This document shows, in pieces, positions 52,586-61,891 of a DNA stretch of 64,000 nt (position 1 is the stretch's first letter; each line of letters opens with the position of its first letter). A program made the translations under genes and the position numbers. Below the pieces are notes generated by a model that worked only from the letters and a program-made list of their open reading frames with translations, was not told where the DNA came from and did not search any database. The DNA comes from Crocinitomicaceae bacterium (GTDB lineage Bacteria > Bacteroidota > Bacteroidia > Flavobacteriales_G > Salibacteraceae): assembly GCA_002713215.1 (NCBI GenBank), contig PAVO01000025.1, positions 56,490-120,489 on the forward strand. The letters are read 5' to 3'.

Positions 52586-54469
52586 ATGAAAAAGTTTCTC
52601 ATCATCAACTTGATGCTGCTCAATATACATGGGTACGCCTCCAGAAATGACAGCTCTAACTGTGTTAAAGCAGAAGAACAAGTGCACATTAAAGCTATAC
52701 TGAATCCCGGTAGTGACTTTAGCGAGTCATTTGATGAATTAAAGTCGTGTTCGGATGATGCAAATGAATTTAGCCTTAAAAAAGCAAAGTTTTTATTCAA
52801 CAAGGCCAAATACGAATTAGCCTTAAAAAGCCTGAATGAGCTTACCAATGGTAACCAATTGTCTGCCGATTATCTAGGAGAGGCCTATTATTATTTGGGA
52901 AGGTCAAACTTTGAATTGGGCAATTATATAGATGCTATAGATGCCTTTAAACAATCCATCGAGGCAGGTTACAACAAATGGGATAATAATTTCGAACTAG
53001 CCAGATCATACTATAGAAATGGCGAAACATCCAAAGCTGGAAACTTGTATATAAAAATTGTAAAACAAAATAAGTATAACAGCAATGCATGGAATAACCT
53101 GGGAGTCACATATGAAGATAGTGATATGGACCAATGGGCATTAACTTGTTTTTTAACTGCCGATTCAATAACAAGAGGAACAAGGCCATTGTATAGCTCC
53201 AATATTATCAATTCTTATTGGAGACAGGGAATGAATGATGAGGCATTGAAATTTGGCGAAAAGGCTTATAAAAAGTTTCCTAATCACCCTAGGGTTGTCA
53301 GCAATTATGGACTAGCATTAAACGACGCCAGAAGAAATGAACAGGCCTTTCAGATCTGTAGAAAATACCTGAAAGAAAATCCTCCTCATCATAAGGTTTT
53401 ATTCCGAATGGGTTATACCTTTAGTGAACAAGGAATGTTTGATTCGGCCCTTGTATATTACTTTCAAAGCATAGCCATTAATCCCAATCAGACCTATTGC
53501 CTGGGTAACATTGCCTGGATTTATCTCATATATGGTCATAACCAAAAAGCCTTAGAATATGCAGAAATGTCATTAGTGGTTGATTCAAATTTTGAAAAAG
53601 GCTATGGTTACAAGTATGATGCATATGCCGATATGCGTAAATATGGAAAGGCGATGGAAATGTTATCCATATACCAAAGAAAATTTCCCACCAACAAACT
53701 ACTCCCGGGCCGTTTGGGGTATATGAATTTGATGTTAGGAAATTTTGAGGTTGCCTTGGAGTATTTTAAGAAAGACATTGAGGATGGTCCTGCATCAGAT
53801 AGTAAACCTTACAATAACTCCGGGCGTTGTTACGCTAAGTTGGGAGACACTTTGAATGCAATGAAGTTTTTTGACATGGCAATAAAGATAAACCCTAAAA
53901 ACTCTTTTATTTACCACAATAGGGCTTCAATGTATGAATCGTTAGGCGATTATGATTTGGCGTGTCGCGATATGAAAAAATCGATCGAACTTGAATACAA
54001 TTGGGATATTGACTCAAACCTTTTGACTACATGCAAAAAACATTGTCCTGAAGTGAACCTAAATCGACGTATAATTTACCATGGATATAAAGGAAATAAG
54101 GAAGAGTTATTAAACTTATCAATGATCGAGGTTATTGAATCTGATAAGAATATTACCGATTCCACAATCCAAATAGCTTCTGATAAGGTTAAACCATTGT
54201 TATTAGAAGAGAATGTATCCAGGAAAAAGGAGTTTGGAATTTATCCTAATCCCAGCAATGGACAATTTCAACTTAAAACTGAAATAAATCAATTTGGAAA
54301 GACCATAAGAATCTTTAATGAAAGTAGCCATCAAGTATTTGAGTCTAGGTTATCTGATGGTAATTCAACTCCCATTGATATTTCTGGTTTGAAAAATGGC
54401 ATGTATATTCTCATTGTTTCTGACCAGAAAAATGTGCTGTACTCAACTAAGATCTTGTTAATGAACTAA
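52586..54469 (+). CDS. TPR-repeat secreted protein with T9SS sorting domain
   Basis: A 627-residue protein with a signal peptide (IINLMLLNIHGYAS). About ten tetratricopeptide repeats run from residue 55 to 480 (for example YYLGRSNFELGNYIDAIDAF, NNSGRCYAKLGDTLNAMKFF and HNRASMYESLGDYDLACRDM). After a linker comes a type A sorting domain from about 545 (FGIYPNPSNGQFQLKTE, IRIFNESSHQVFE, LKNGMYILIV). TPRs bind other proteins, so this is probably a surface scaffold or binder, partner unknown. It stands alone ahead of a run of unknown proteins. Confidence 0.85.
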   Translation: MKKFLIINLMLLNIHGYASRNDSSNCVKAEEQVHIKAILNPGSDFSESFDELKSCSDDANEFSLKKAKFLFNKAKYELALKSLNELTNGNQLSADYLGEAYYYLGRSNFELGNYIDAIDAFKQSIEAGYNKWDNNFELARSYYRNGETSKAGNLYIKIVKQNKYNSNAWNNLGVTYEDSDMDQWALTCFLTADSITRGTRPLYSSNIINSYWRQGMNDEALKFGEKAYKKFPNHPRVVSNYGLALNDARRNEQAFQICRKYLKENPPHHKVLFRMGYTFSEQGMFDSALVYYFQSIAINPNQTYCLGNIAWIYLIYGHNQKALEYAEMSLVVDSNFEKGYGYKYDAYADMRKYGKAMEMLSIYQRKFPTNKLLPGRLGYMNLMLGNFEVALEYFKKDIEDGPASDSKPYNNSGRCYAKLGDTLNAMKFFDMAIKINPKNSFIYHNRASMYESLGDYDLACRDMKKSIELEYNWDIDSNLLTTCKKHCPEVNLNRRIIYHGYKGNKEELLNLSMIEVIESDKNITDSTIQIASDKVKPLLLEENVSRKKEFGIYPNPSNGQFQLKTEINQFGKTIRIFNESSHQVFESRLSDGNSTPIDISGLKNGMYILIVSDQKNVLYSTKILLMN

Positions 54470-54630
54470 AGTTTAAGAAGTATAAGGTTCAAGGTAAAGG
54501 AAGAGTAAAATATCACCTTCAACACGAAGGGGAAGAAAAACCAATCTTTGTTTATCGGGTGAACAAAGAGAAGCACTGTATGTCGATCGAAAACGAGATC
54601 TTAAAACTTAGAACCAAATCTGACCATTAG
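54451..54630 (+). pseudogene. Orphan open frame without start, possible gene remnant
   Basis: A 59-codon frame overlapping the 3' end of the TPR gene and ending at a TAG at 54628-54630. The translation is protein-like and very charged (KYKVQGKGRVKYHLQHEG, then KPIFVYRVNKEKHC) but has no start codon before an internal Met. It may be the tail of a decayed gene or just chance. Kept at low confidence because the flanking spacer has no other content. Confidence 0.2.
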
Positions 54631-54646
54631 ACAATTACCATTAACA

Positions 54647-55264
54647 ATGAACAAACAAAATCATTTTACGTCTAAGTTCCGAAAAAAGACAAACCAAGAG
54701 TTAGAATATATATTGGAGAATCCTTCCAACTATGTGCCCAACGCCATCCAGGCAGCAATCTGGATACTGGAGGAAAGAGGAAGTGAATCAGAACAAATGA
54801 GCAATGCTCAAGAGAAAATTGACGATTTGCATCAACAACAGTCCATGAAAAGAGAAAAGGACATTGGAATTCCAATTCAAACTCAAGATAGTAATTTAAG
54901 ACTTCTGCATTGGATAATTGATAGTATGTTAATTCAAGCCGCAGTGTACGTTGTAGCACTATTACCTGACGTTGACTTTAACATGTTATTTGCATTCGCT
55001 TTCTTTCCTGTTTATTACATATACTTCGAAACTAAATACCGTCAAACACCAGGTAAAATGGTAACAGATTCCATAGTTACCTATGCCGATGGAAAAGCTC
55101 CCACCACTAAATCAGTAATTCTAAGAACAGCTGCCCGGTATATTCCATTCGAAGCATTTTCTTGTTTAGGCCAGCCAAGTTGGGGTTGGCATGATCAATG
55201 GACAAAGACCTATGTAATTAAGAAAAGTGATCTTGAAAAACTGAAAAAACAAACTCGTATATAA
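54647..55264 (+). CDS. RDD-family membrane protein
   Basis: A 205-residue protein. Residues 1-90 are soluble and acidic/polar (helical, KINDLHQQQ-like). Two hydrophobic helices (about 86-104, IIDSMLIQAAVYVVALLP, and 109-126, LFAFAFFPVYYIYF) lie in an RDD domain, with TKYRQTPGKMVTDSIV as the conserved centre and PFEAFSCLGQPSWGWHDQWTKT at the end, matching the RDD tail. The family has members that act as Na+/H+ antiporters, but most are uncharacterised. The N-terminal extension is unusual compared with short RDD proteins. Confidence 0.82.
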   Translation: MNKQNHFTSKFRKKTNQELEYILENPSNYVPNAIQAAIWILEERGSESEQMSNAQEKIDDLHQQQSMKREKDIGIPIQTQDSNLRLLHWIIDSMLIQAAVYVVALLPDVDFNMLFAFAFFPVYYIYFETKYRQTPGKMVTDSIVTYADGKAPTTKSVILRTAARYIPFEAFSCLGQPSWGWHDQWTKTYVIKKSDLEKLKKQTRI

Positions 55265-55330
55265 CAACGACTAAAATAACCCCTTTGGTAGCAGGTGTTT
55301 ATTTTAACCAGGTTGTTATAACACATAAAA

Positions 55331-56035
55331 ATGACTCAAAAGAAGAAAATAATCATAGGAACGTTGATTGTGGTACTTACGGGACTTTGGCTTTTCGAAG
55401 GACGAAGTGTTACCTTCATGTTTGAATGTTTTGTGGCTGAGAAGGAATTGGAAAAGAATTTTGTGGATAATGAGGCAGCATTTTTCGATTTGGTTCCATT
55501 TCTTGACCGTTCTACACCCATTCAGTTTGATTTCCATTCGGAAGACTCAATCTATATGACTTTTCAAGACTCGGCCATATACTACTCAGATCTGTTTATT
55601 GACAGCAACTACTCCATTGGACCTGAAACAAAGTCAGAATTCAGAATCAATAAAAACGGTTGCCTGGAAATTATTGAGGCGGATACTCTGGAAGTTTGCA
55701 ATCATAACTGGCAAATTCAGTTCTTCGGGCATTATAAAGACAAAAGAATAAATCAACTGCTTTCGTATTACGGATGGACGAGAAAAGACTTTGAGCCCCT
55801 GGTCGAAAAAATACGAGTACTTAACTGTACCGGGTTTTCGAACGGCGAAAAATATTTTGCTCTTAGCTACAAAATAGTCTCTTACTACGATGATGGTATG
55901 CTGCATTGCTTTGGACACTCCGATGGCTATTTTGACTATATGTACACGGCTCAACCTGACAGTTTTCGCTGGCAAAGCAGTTTAAATAAATTAGACGGGA
56001 ATTATTACGGTATAGAGCATTGGAATTTCTTTTAA
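55331..56035 (+). CDS. Membrane-anchored protein of unknown function
   Basis: A 234-residue protein with one N-terminal hydrophobic helix (IIIGTLIVVLTGLWLF, about 7-22) that could be a signal anchor. The outer part is polar and aromatic-rich (FDFHSEDSIYMTFQDSAIYY, LSYYGWTRKDFEPLVEKI, and YDDGMLHCFGHSDGYFDYMY) with four Cys, and ends in WNFF. No family is recognised. Spacing to its neighbours (66 and 55 bp) and lack of a promoter motif suggest it may be read together with the RDD and small barrel genes. Confidence 0.65.
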   Translation: MTQKKKIIIGTLIVVLTGLWLFEGRSVTFMFECFVAEKELEKNFVDNEAAFFDLVPFLDRSTPIQFDFHSEDSIYMTFQDSAIYYSDLFIDSNYSIGPETKSEFRINKNGCLEIIEADTLEVCNHNWQIQFFGHYKDKRINQLLSYYGWTRKDFEPLVEKIRVLNCTGFSNGEKYFALSYKIVSYYDDGMLHCFGHSDGYFDYMYTAQPDSFRWQSSLNKLDGNYYGIEHWNFF

Positions 56036-56090
56036 ATAAAATAGCGACCCATAGCAGTATGTTCAAAGAAACTCTTAATCAAATAGGCCT

Positions 56091-56690
56091 ATGAGATTTT
56101 TTTTAATCGCTCTTACGTTCATTTTTCCAATGCATATTTTTTGCCAGCAGGCCACCTATTCTCTTTTCTTCGGCCCCGAATTTATGTCAAGAACGTACGC
56201 ACCCTTGATCAGAGAGTCCATTGATCCCGGCGTTCAATTTCGCGATGATAAGCTAACCCTATTTAGCATTTCACCAACGCTAAACATTCCTCTCTATAAA
56301 ACCAACAGCACATCAAAATTGCGTCCATCTTTAAGTGCCGGATATTTCATGGCAGTGCCCAGAAATGCTCAATTCATTGAACCGGACGGAAGCCCTGTCA
56401 GTAAAAGAATTGCGGCAAATCAGGCTTATGCCAGTGCACAGGTTGGATATTACTTCCCAAAATTTGGGATTAAGGTCAAAATTGGATACCACAACGACTA
56501 CCTGCAACTAGAAGCAGACCGTTACCAGTACTCGAGTATAGGCTATGGTGGATCAATTTTTCTAGCACTTCCGTTCAGAAAAGACGGTCCTAACGTTTAT
56601 GGTCCTGTTATCTCTTTTTATAAACAAGCCAAATGGGACGGAATATATTGGACCTTACACTGGCCATTCCCGATTGGAATTATTAAATAG
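56091..56690 (+). CDS. Small outer-membrane barrel-like protein of unknown function
   Basis: A 199-residue exported protein: signal peptide (FLIALTFIFPMHIFCQ) and a mature part with alternating strands (YSLFFGPEFMSR, LRPSLSAGYFMAV, ASAQVGYYFPKFGIKVKIGYHNDYL-type block) and a final run of aromatic strands ending WPFPIGIIK. It is the right size for an eight-stranded barrel. No family name can be given. Convergent with the large BNR protein gene (46 bp apart). Confidence 0.65.
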   Translation: MRFFLIALTFIFPMHIFCQQATYSLFFGPEFMSRTYAPLIRESIDPGVQFRDDKLTLFSISPTLNIPLYKTNSTSKLRPSLSAGYFMAVPRNAQFIEPDGSPVSKRIAANQAYASAQVGYYFPKFGIKVKIGYHNDYLQLEADRYQYSSIGYGGSIFLALPFRKDGPNVYGPVISFYKQAKWDGIYWTLHWPFPIGIIK

Positions 56691-56735
56691 GAGCCCTACA
56701 ACAAATAAGTTCTACCAATAAAATTTGAACCGAGT

Positions 56736-59700
56736 TTATTTCCCAGTCTTGGTAATTCTATGAGACGATTTGCCTTTTGAGGTCGCAACTTCAAGAATAT
56801 AAATTCCATTTTCCAGGGACGATAAATCAACAGATATGCGTTTACCTTTTTCCAGATAAACTTCCTTCATGAGCTTACCGCCCATATCAAAAGCCTGTAT
56901 GGTAACCTCGAAGCTTTCTTCTTCAAACTCAACCAATAGCTGCCCATCGGTTGGGTTTGGGTATATCATTAACTGACCATGCGCAAAAGACGCAATACCA
57001 TTAGGGTCAAGAGTTTGACATGCCGAAGTATCCACACAATTGTTTTTAGTTATCTCCACGGCAAATGAGCCACCTTGAGAACTAGTATAGGTCTTACCAT
57101 TCGCCGCAACAATAGGAGTCATATTTGCGTCGCAGTCTAACCATTGGTAAGTAGCCGACGTCTCTACGGCTTCCAGCGTTGCCCGATCGTTGGTTAGATC
57201 CACCACTACAGTATCTACAGTAACCAATACAATGTCGGTTCCGGCACAATGATTCACATCTCTACCTGTAACTGTATAGCGATCGGTATTTTGAGCAACA
57301 ATAGGAGTCCCAGACTGAGCACCTTTATCCCACTCATAAGTAAGTGCACCACTTGCGCTTAAAGTAAACATATCACCGCGACACAATTGATTAGGCGTGG
57401 CCGTAGCAGTAACCGTTGGCCTGGCAAAACAGGTACGGTAAGAATAATTTAACTTATAGCTTTCGGTAACATCATTGGAAGATCCTTCGGCAAATACTTT
57501 GAAATACATTTCTGTTCCGGAAGGATAATTTGGAATTGGAGTATCTGTTTTGTATTGCTTTCCAGAAACCAAACTCATTGGAATTTTTGTACCCAAGGTT
57601 GCCGCATCCTTTGACCACATCAGGTATACTTCTTTTATTGTTCCTGAGTATTCGACTTCCGCAGTTACATGAATTGGAAAATCCTCTACCGGCTGATTAT
57701 CAGTTGGTTTTTCAGTCATCTCTATATCCACAATCGATGGGTAACTTTCCTTATCTACCAATTTCACTTCAAACATTCCTCTTCCCCAGGTAACCGCTCT
57801 TAGGGTATTAGTAGCCCATTGAATGTCCAACTCTCTTACCGATACATTAGGCAAATCATCGCTGTACAAGGTCCATGAACTTCCATTCATTGGCATGTAG
57901 TATACTCCAATCTCTCCACCAACGTAGATATACGATTCCTTGGTATGCCCAATTACAACCGTACGCAATGGCATTGGAGATAAATTGAAAGAAATGTTTT
58001 TCCAGGTTTTACATAAGTCATTTGAAATATAAATCCTTCGATTATTTCCCTGATAGCTGTCATAGGTTAAAACCACCGTACTGTCGTCGTTGGGATCGAA
58101 AGCCAAATCAGAAATGTATCCTGTATGCGGTAAAGAAGAAGTTAGGTCTGTCCAGTTTACCCCCTCATTGTACGAAATAGCCATGCGGTTATTCCTTACC
58201 ACCAACATGATATCGGAGTTGTTTTCTGCTATAGTAGCATGCTTTATTACTCCGATATTGGGTTGTCCTACCACTTGCCAGTTTCTACCAAAGGTTTCAC
58301 TTTTATAAACAACCGATCCAAAAGAAAATATTCTCATGTGATGGTTTGGATCAAAAAACACAGGAGCAATCCAATCGTTTCCTGTAGCATGTGCAGCACT
58401 ATGACGGGTTAATCCTCCGTCCTTGGTCCGCTGCCGATTTCCATATTGCCAGCAACCCAACATCCAGTCATCATTAATGGTGTGTACAATGGCTTCCATA
58501 CCATCTCCTCCATTCCATTCAATCCAACCGGTTGATTTATGAATACTGGTTCCATTGTCTTGTGAACCTGCCATAGAAACCTGAGCTTTGGTTTGACTTA
58601 ATCCGAAGCGGTAAAACTCTCTAACCGCGGTTCCATCACTAAGGATTTCCCAACTTATTCCACCATCGCTACTCTTACACATGTAGCCATCGGTTCCTAC
58701 ATAAAAAACACCATTTACCGCAGCAGCAGCTCTTAAATCGGCATGTATATAGCTACTACCGGTATGATTACCGTTGCCGGTACTCCACCAGGTTCTTTGA
58801 GTAAAGTTTTTACCCGCATTTGAACTGGCAACCAGATCCACATAACCATAGATCATTTTATTGGTGTCTACATCCGAAACCGCAAATCCCTGAGCACCTG
58901 TATTGGGGTTACTTAAGAAGGTAAAAGTCTTGCCCTCATCAATCGATTTCCAAACCCCATTGTTTGAAGCCACATACAAACAACCTGTACAGTTTTTACT
59001 TACCGAAAACCTTACAGTAGTATTGTTGCTATTTCCTGGTATTGCACTGGACCGGGTGAATGAAGTACCTCCATTATTGGAATAAAAGATGTAATTGCGG
59101 TTGGCAGAGTTTCTATCATAGGCATATACTATGTTCGGATTTGTAGGGTGATATTCAAACTCAGTAAAGTTTCCCGTTTTTACCCTTGTATAAGTCTTTA
59201 AGAAGTCAGTTGATTTATACAATCCTTTATCGGAAGCAATAAATACAACTTTTGAATTGAATGGACTTATAGCTACCACATTTACCTTACCGGTTTTTCC
59301 AAGGCCACCCCAGCCCAAATTGGTTGGATTAAACTCCGACTCTGTCCATGACATTCCTCCATTGGTGCTGTAATACACTCCCTGGGAATAACCGTTATTC
59401 GCGTTTCTTAGTCCTATGATAACACTATCCGAATTGGTTACTGAAGCTGAAAGTGTATTAACGCCTGTTGCTACCATCGTATCTGTAGAGTTCAGCCAGT
59501 TTTTACCTCCATCAGCCGTTCTCCAGAAGCCTCCACTTCGAGATCCCAAATACATTTTTTTATCATCATTAGGATCAACAAAAATGGTTTCTACCCTTCC
59601 AATTCCCTGAGAATAATGTTTCGTTATGTTATTCGCATCATAAGGACCCAGGTCTTCCCATTTATTCTGACCTGCTCTTGAGCCATATTGATATTGCTCC

Positions 59701-59984
59701 TTTACAATTCCCTTCCAGGCATTTTCAACAAAAGAATGAGAAACAGTTGATCGGTCTCCACTAGGACCAAACTTACCTTCATTCTCAGCCTTCCATCGCT
59801 GATAACCTTTATAACCAGAACCCTTACCCTTATTGTGAGTCGCAAAGTAAGCCTCAGCTTCTTTTACAACATCGTAAAAATTAACGCTGTAATCATCCAT
59901 CATGCTCTTATACTTCTGAGCTTGAATTGAATAGGTTGATACGATAAATAAAGCACTCAATAGAAGTGCAGCAACATTTCTCAT
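56736..59984 (-). CDS. Large secreted BNR/Asp-box repeat protein with T9SS sorting domain
   Basis: A protein of about 1082 residues. After a signal peptide (VAALLLSALFIVSTYSIQAQ), residues about 130-760 hold many Asp-box/BNR repeats of the VPS10/sialidase kind (YSTNGGMSW, RTADGGKNW, YSNNGGTSF, KSIDEGKTF, KSSDGGISW, ISYNEGVNW), forming one or two beta-propellers. Immunoglobulin-like modules follow (CFARPTVTATATPNQLC, GRDVNHCAGTDIVLVTVD), and a type A sorting domain ends the protein (LMIYPNPTDGQLLVEF, IQAFDMGGKLMKEV, LENGIYILEVATS). Such proteins are surface-exposed; whether it is an enzyme or a binder is unclear, since Asp boxes alone do not make a sialidase. I start at the ATG at 59984; a TTG-type extension to 60008 adds nothing. 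Confidence 0.88.
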   Translation of the reverse strand: MRNVAALLLSALFIVSTYSIQAQKYKSMMDDYSVNFYDVVKEAEAYFATHNKGKGSGYKGYQRWKAENEGKFGPSGDRSTVSHSFVENAWKGIVKEQYQYGSRAGQNKWEDLGPYDANNITKHYSQGIGRVETIFVDPNDDKKMYLGSRSGGFWRTADGGKNWLNSTDTMVATGVNTLSASVTNSDSVIIGLRNANNGYSQGVYYSTNGGMSWTESEFNPTNLGWGGLGKTGKVNVVAISPFNSKVVFIASDKGLYKSTDFLKTYTRVKTGNFTEFEYHPTNPNIVYAYDRNSANRNYIFYSNNGGTSFTRSSAIPGNSNNTTVRFSVSKNCTGCLYVASNNGVWKSIDEGKTFTFLSNPNTGAQGFAVSDVDTNKMIYGYVDLVASSNAGKNFTQRTWWSTGNGNHTGSSYIHADLRAAAAVNGVFYVGTDGYMCKSSDGGISWEILSDGTAVREFYRFGLSQTKAQVSMAGSQDNGTSIHKSTGWIEWNGGDGMEAIVHTINDDWMLGCWQYGNRQRTKDGGLTRHSAAHATGNDWIAPVFFDPNHHMRIFSFGSVVYKSETFGRNWQVVGQPNIGVIKHATIAENNSDIMLVVRNNRMAISYNEGVNWTDLTSSLPHTGYISDLAFDPNDDSTVVLTYDSYQGNNRRIYISNDLCKTWKNISFNLSPMPLRTVVIGHTKESYIYVGGEIGVYYMPMNGSSWTLYSDDLPNVSVRELDIQWATNTLRAVTWGRGMFEVKLVDKESYPSIVDIEMTEKPTDNQPVEDFPIHVTAEVEYSGTIKEVYLMWSKDAATLGTKIPMSLVSGKQYKTDTPIPNYPSGTEMYFKVFAEGSSNDVTESYKLNYSYRTCFARPTVTATATPNQLCRGDMFTLSASGALTYEWDKGAQSGTPIVAQNTDRYTVTGRDVNHCAGTDIVLVTVDTVVVDLTNDRATLEAVETSATYQWLDCDANMTPIVAANGKTYTSSQGGSFAVEITKNNCVDTSACQTLDPNGIASFAHGQLMIYPNPTDGQLLVEFEEESFEVTIQAFDMGGKLMKEVYLEKGKRISVDLSSLENGIYILEVATSKGKSSHRITKTGK

Positions 59985-60101
59985 AGTTTTAGTTTTTATG
60001 GAAGGCAAATATAGCTGTTGAACGGTTTCATTTTATGTCACGAATCATTCCTTCTATAAACAATTGATTTATCGCATTTATCAGTTTGTCTACATCGATT
60101 T

Positions 60102-60118
60102 TTTTTGTCCGACAAAAA
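60102..60118. promoter_or_regulatory. Palindrome upstream of gabT, candidate operator
   Basis: A 17-bp perfect inverted repeat TTTTTGTC-C-GACAAAAA, 24 bp upstream of the gabT -7 box and in the spacer shared with the divergent BNR gene. Symmetry and location suit a regulator binding site; no regulator gene is nearby. Confidence 0.35.
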
Positions 60119-60141
60119 CGTACTAGAGGTCTTGTTTGTAG

Positions 60142-60149
60142 TACTTTTG
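60142..60149 (+). promoter_or_regulatory. Promoter -7 box for gabT
   Basis: TACTTTTG followed by C matches TAnnTTTG. It lies 41 bp before the ATG at 60191 and inside the longer frame that opens at 60086, which argues against that longer start. Confidence 0.55.
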
Positions 60150-60190
60150 CAGCCTCAAAAAACAGCCTTTTTAGGCCCATTATTTGGAAT

Positions 60191-61498
60191 ATGAAAAAGA
60201 GTGACGAATTACTAGAGCGAAGAAGGAATATAGTGGCTAACGGCGTCGGTGTATTTAACACGGCAACTGTGGCGAGTGCAAAGGATGCAACCATCATTGA
60301 TGTTGATGGTAAAGAATGGATTGATTTTGCGGGTGGAATTGGTGTAGTTAACTCGGGTCATTGCCCTGAACCAGTGGTACAAGCCATTAAAGATCAGGCC
60401 GATAAATTCATTCATACCAGCTTTAACGTGGTTACTTACGAACCTTATATAGAGTTGTGTGAAAACCTGGCGGAGGTTCTTCCCCACGGTGAGTCTACCA
60501 AGGTTATGCTGGCTTCTACCGGAGCTGAAGCCGTTGAAAACGCCATTAAAATTGCCCGTCAGGCAACCGGAAGATCTGCTGTATTGTGTTATACCGGTGC
60601 TTTTCATGGAAGAACCATGATGGCCATGACCTTAACCTCAAAAATTGATTATAAACTCAACTGTGGGCCATTTGCTCCTGAAGTATATCGCCTTCCTTTT
60701 CCTAACACCTATCGGTATTCAAACGGACTTACTGAAGAAGAGTACGTAACCCAGGAACTTAAAAGGCTTCACGAATCGGCTAAGAATGTAGTGAATCCTA
60801 AAAATTTAGCGGCTATTATTATTGAGCTGGTTCAAGGTGAAGGTGGGTTTACGGTGGCGCCAAAGGCCTACATTGAAGGACTAAGAGAATTCTGTGACCA
60901 GCATGGTATCATGTTGATTTTTGACGAAGTTCAATCCGGATTTTCAAGAACTGGAAAATGGGGCGCTATGCATCATTATGGTGTTACCCCGGACATTTCT
61001 ACCTGGGCAAAAAGCATGGGATCCGGAATGCCTATCTCAGCCATAGTTGGAAAGGCTGAAGTAATGGATGCCGCTGCTGGGGGAACCATAGGGGGCACCT
61101 ACATTGGAAACCCATTGGCTTGTGCTGCTGCTAATGCTACCATTCAGTTTATCAAAGACAACAACCTCAACCAACGTGGAGAAGAAGTTGGAAACATCAT
61201 TCGCGATCGATTTAACGCTATGAAAAATCGTTTTCCGCAAATTGGTGATGTTAGAGGATTGGGAGCTATGATGGCGATGGAGTTCGTTAAAAATGGTGAT
61301 CCAAGACAACCGGATGGTGAGCTTTGCGGGCAAATAGTAAAAGCTTGTGCGGAACGAGGACTGATTATCATTAGTGCCGGTACCTATAAAAACAACATTC
61401 GTGTGTTAAGCCCTCTTACCATCTCTGATGAACAGCTTCATCAAGGCCTGGAAATCATTGAGCAGGAAATTGAAAAAGCGGTTGGCGTACCTGCTTAA
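60191..61498 (+). CDS. gabT: 4-aminobutyrate aminotransferase-type class III PLP enzyme
   Basis: A PLP-dependent omega-transaminase, most like GABA transaminase, converting 4-aminobutyrate and 2-oxoglutarate to succinate semialdehyde and glutamate. The protein is about 435 residues from the ATG at 60191. Class III features: IDFAGGIGVVNSGHCPEP (about 45-62), the phosphate site STGAEAVENAIKIAR near 105, AFHGRTMMAM near 137, DEVQSGFSRTGK near 240, and the Schiff-base Lys in STWAKSMGSGMP near 270. A gabD gene is absent, and related class III enzymes (for example ornithine transaminase) cannot be fully excluded. Confidence 0.9.
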   Translation: MKKSDELLERRRNIVANGVGVFNTATVASAKDATIIDVDGKEWIDFAGGIGVVNSGHCPEPVVQAIKDQADKFIHTSFNVVTYEPYIELCENLAEVLPHGESTKVMLASTGAEAVENAIKIARQATGRSAVLCYTGAFHGRTMMAMTLTSKIDYKLNCGPFAPEVYRLPFPNTYRYSNGLTEEEYVTQELKRLHESAKNVVNPKNLAAIIIELVQGEGGFTVAPKAYIEGLREFCDQHGIMLIFDEVQSGFSRTGKWGAMHHYGVTPDISTWAKSMGSGMPISAIVGKAEVMDAAAGGTIGGTYIGNPLACAAANATIQFIKDNNLNQRGEEVGNIIRDRFNAMKNRFPQIGDVRGLGAMMAMEFVKNGDPRQPDGELCGQIVKACAERGLIIISAGTYKNNIRVLSPLTISDEQLHQGLEIIEQEIEKAVGVPA

Positions 61499-61564
61499 GC
61501 TTGTTTAAAAATCCATAGCTTTGGATACGATTGGGGTATACTCAAAACAGACCTGGTCGTTTAG

Positions 61565-61816
61565 ATGAAATTTAAGATTTTAATATTGGCCATTTTGTCC
61601 ATGCTGGCATTTGGATTGATCAATTGTTCAAAAAGCTGTGAAGTCACCATTAATGCCTGTAACGACACCCCGCCAACCGATGAAGTATGTGCGGCAGCTT
61701 TTAGCAGATGGTTCTATAACAAAGACCAAAATAAATGTGAACTCATTGGATACAGCGGTTGCTCTCTAAAAGGATTTGAAACGGAAAAAGCATGTAAAGT
61801 ATGCAGGTGTAAGTAG
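61565..61816 (+). CDS. Lipoprotein with Kunitz/BPTI-like domain
   Basis: An 83-residue small lipoprotein with lipobox LINC (lipid Cys21). Residues 32-80 resemble a Kunitz/BPTI inhibitor: C32, PP at 36-37, C42, 15 residues to C58 with RWFYN at 48-52 inside, seven residues to C66 (ELIGYSG, matching the YGG-C region), then GF at 70-71 and C77, with C80 and C82 at the end. The 15- and 7-residue gaps equal those of bovine BPTI; the first gap is one residue longer and the last region is shorter, with one extra Cys. The residue after the second Cys (P1 in BPTI) is Ala43. Function as a protease inhibitor is inference. Own unit, 66 bp after gabT. Confidence 0.65.
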   Translation: MKFKILILAILSMLAFGLINCSKSCEVTINACNDTPPTDEVCAAAFSRWFYNKDQNKCELIGYSGCSLKGFETEKACKVCRCK

Positions 61817-61891
61817 AACGCGCACGACTTTAAACAACAAATGAGTAAAGGGCTCGGAACCAAATTTCAATTGTTGAGCAAAATCAAATAA

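Noticed and set aside
60086..60190. Longer start of gabT
   Set aside because: The extension contains the gabT promoter box and is not seen in the family; the ATG at 60191 gives a normal length.
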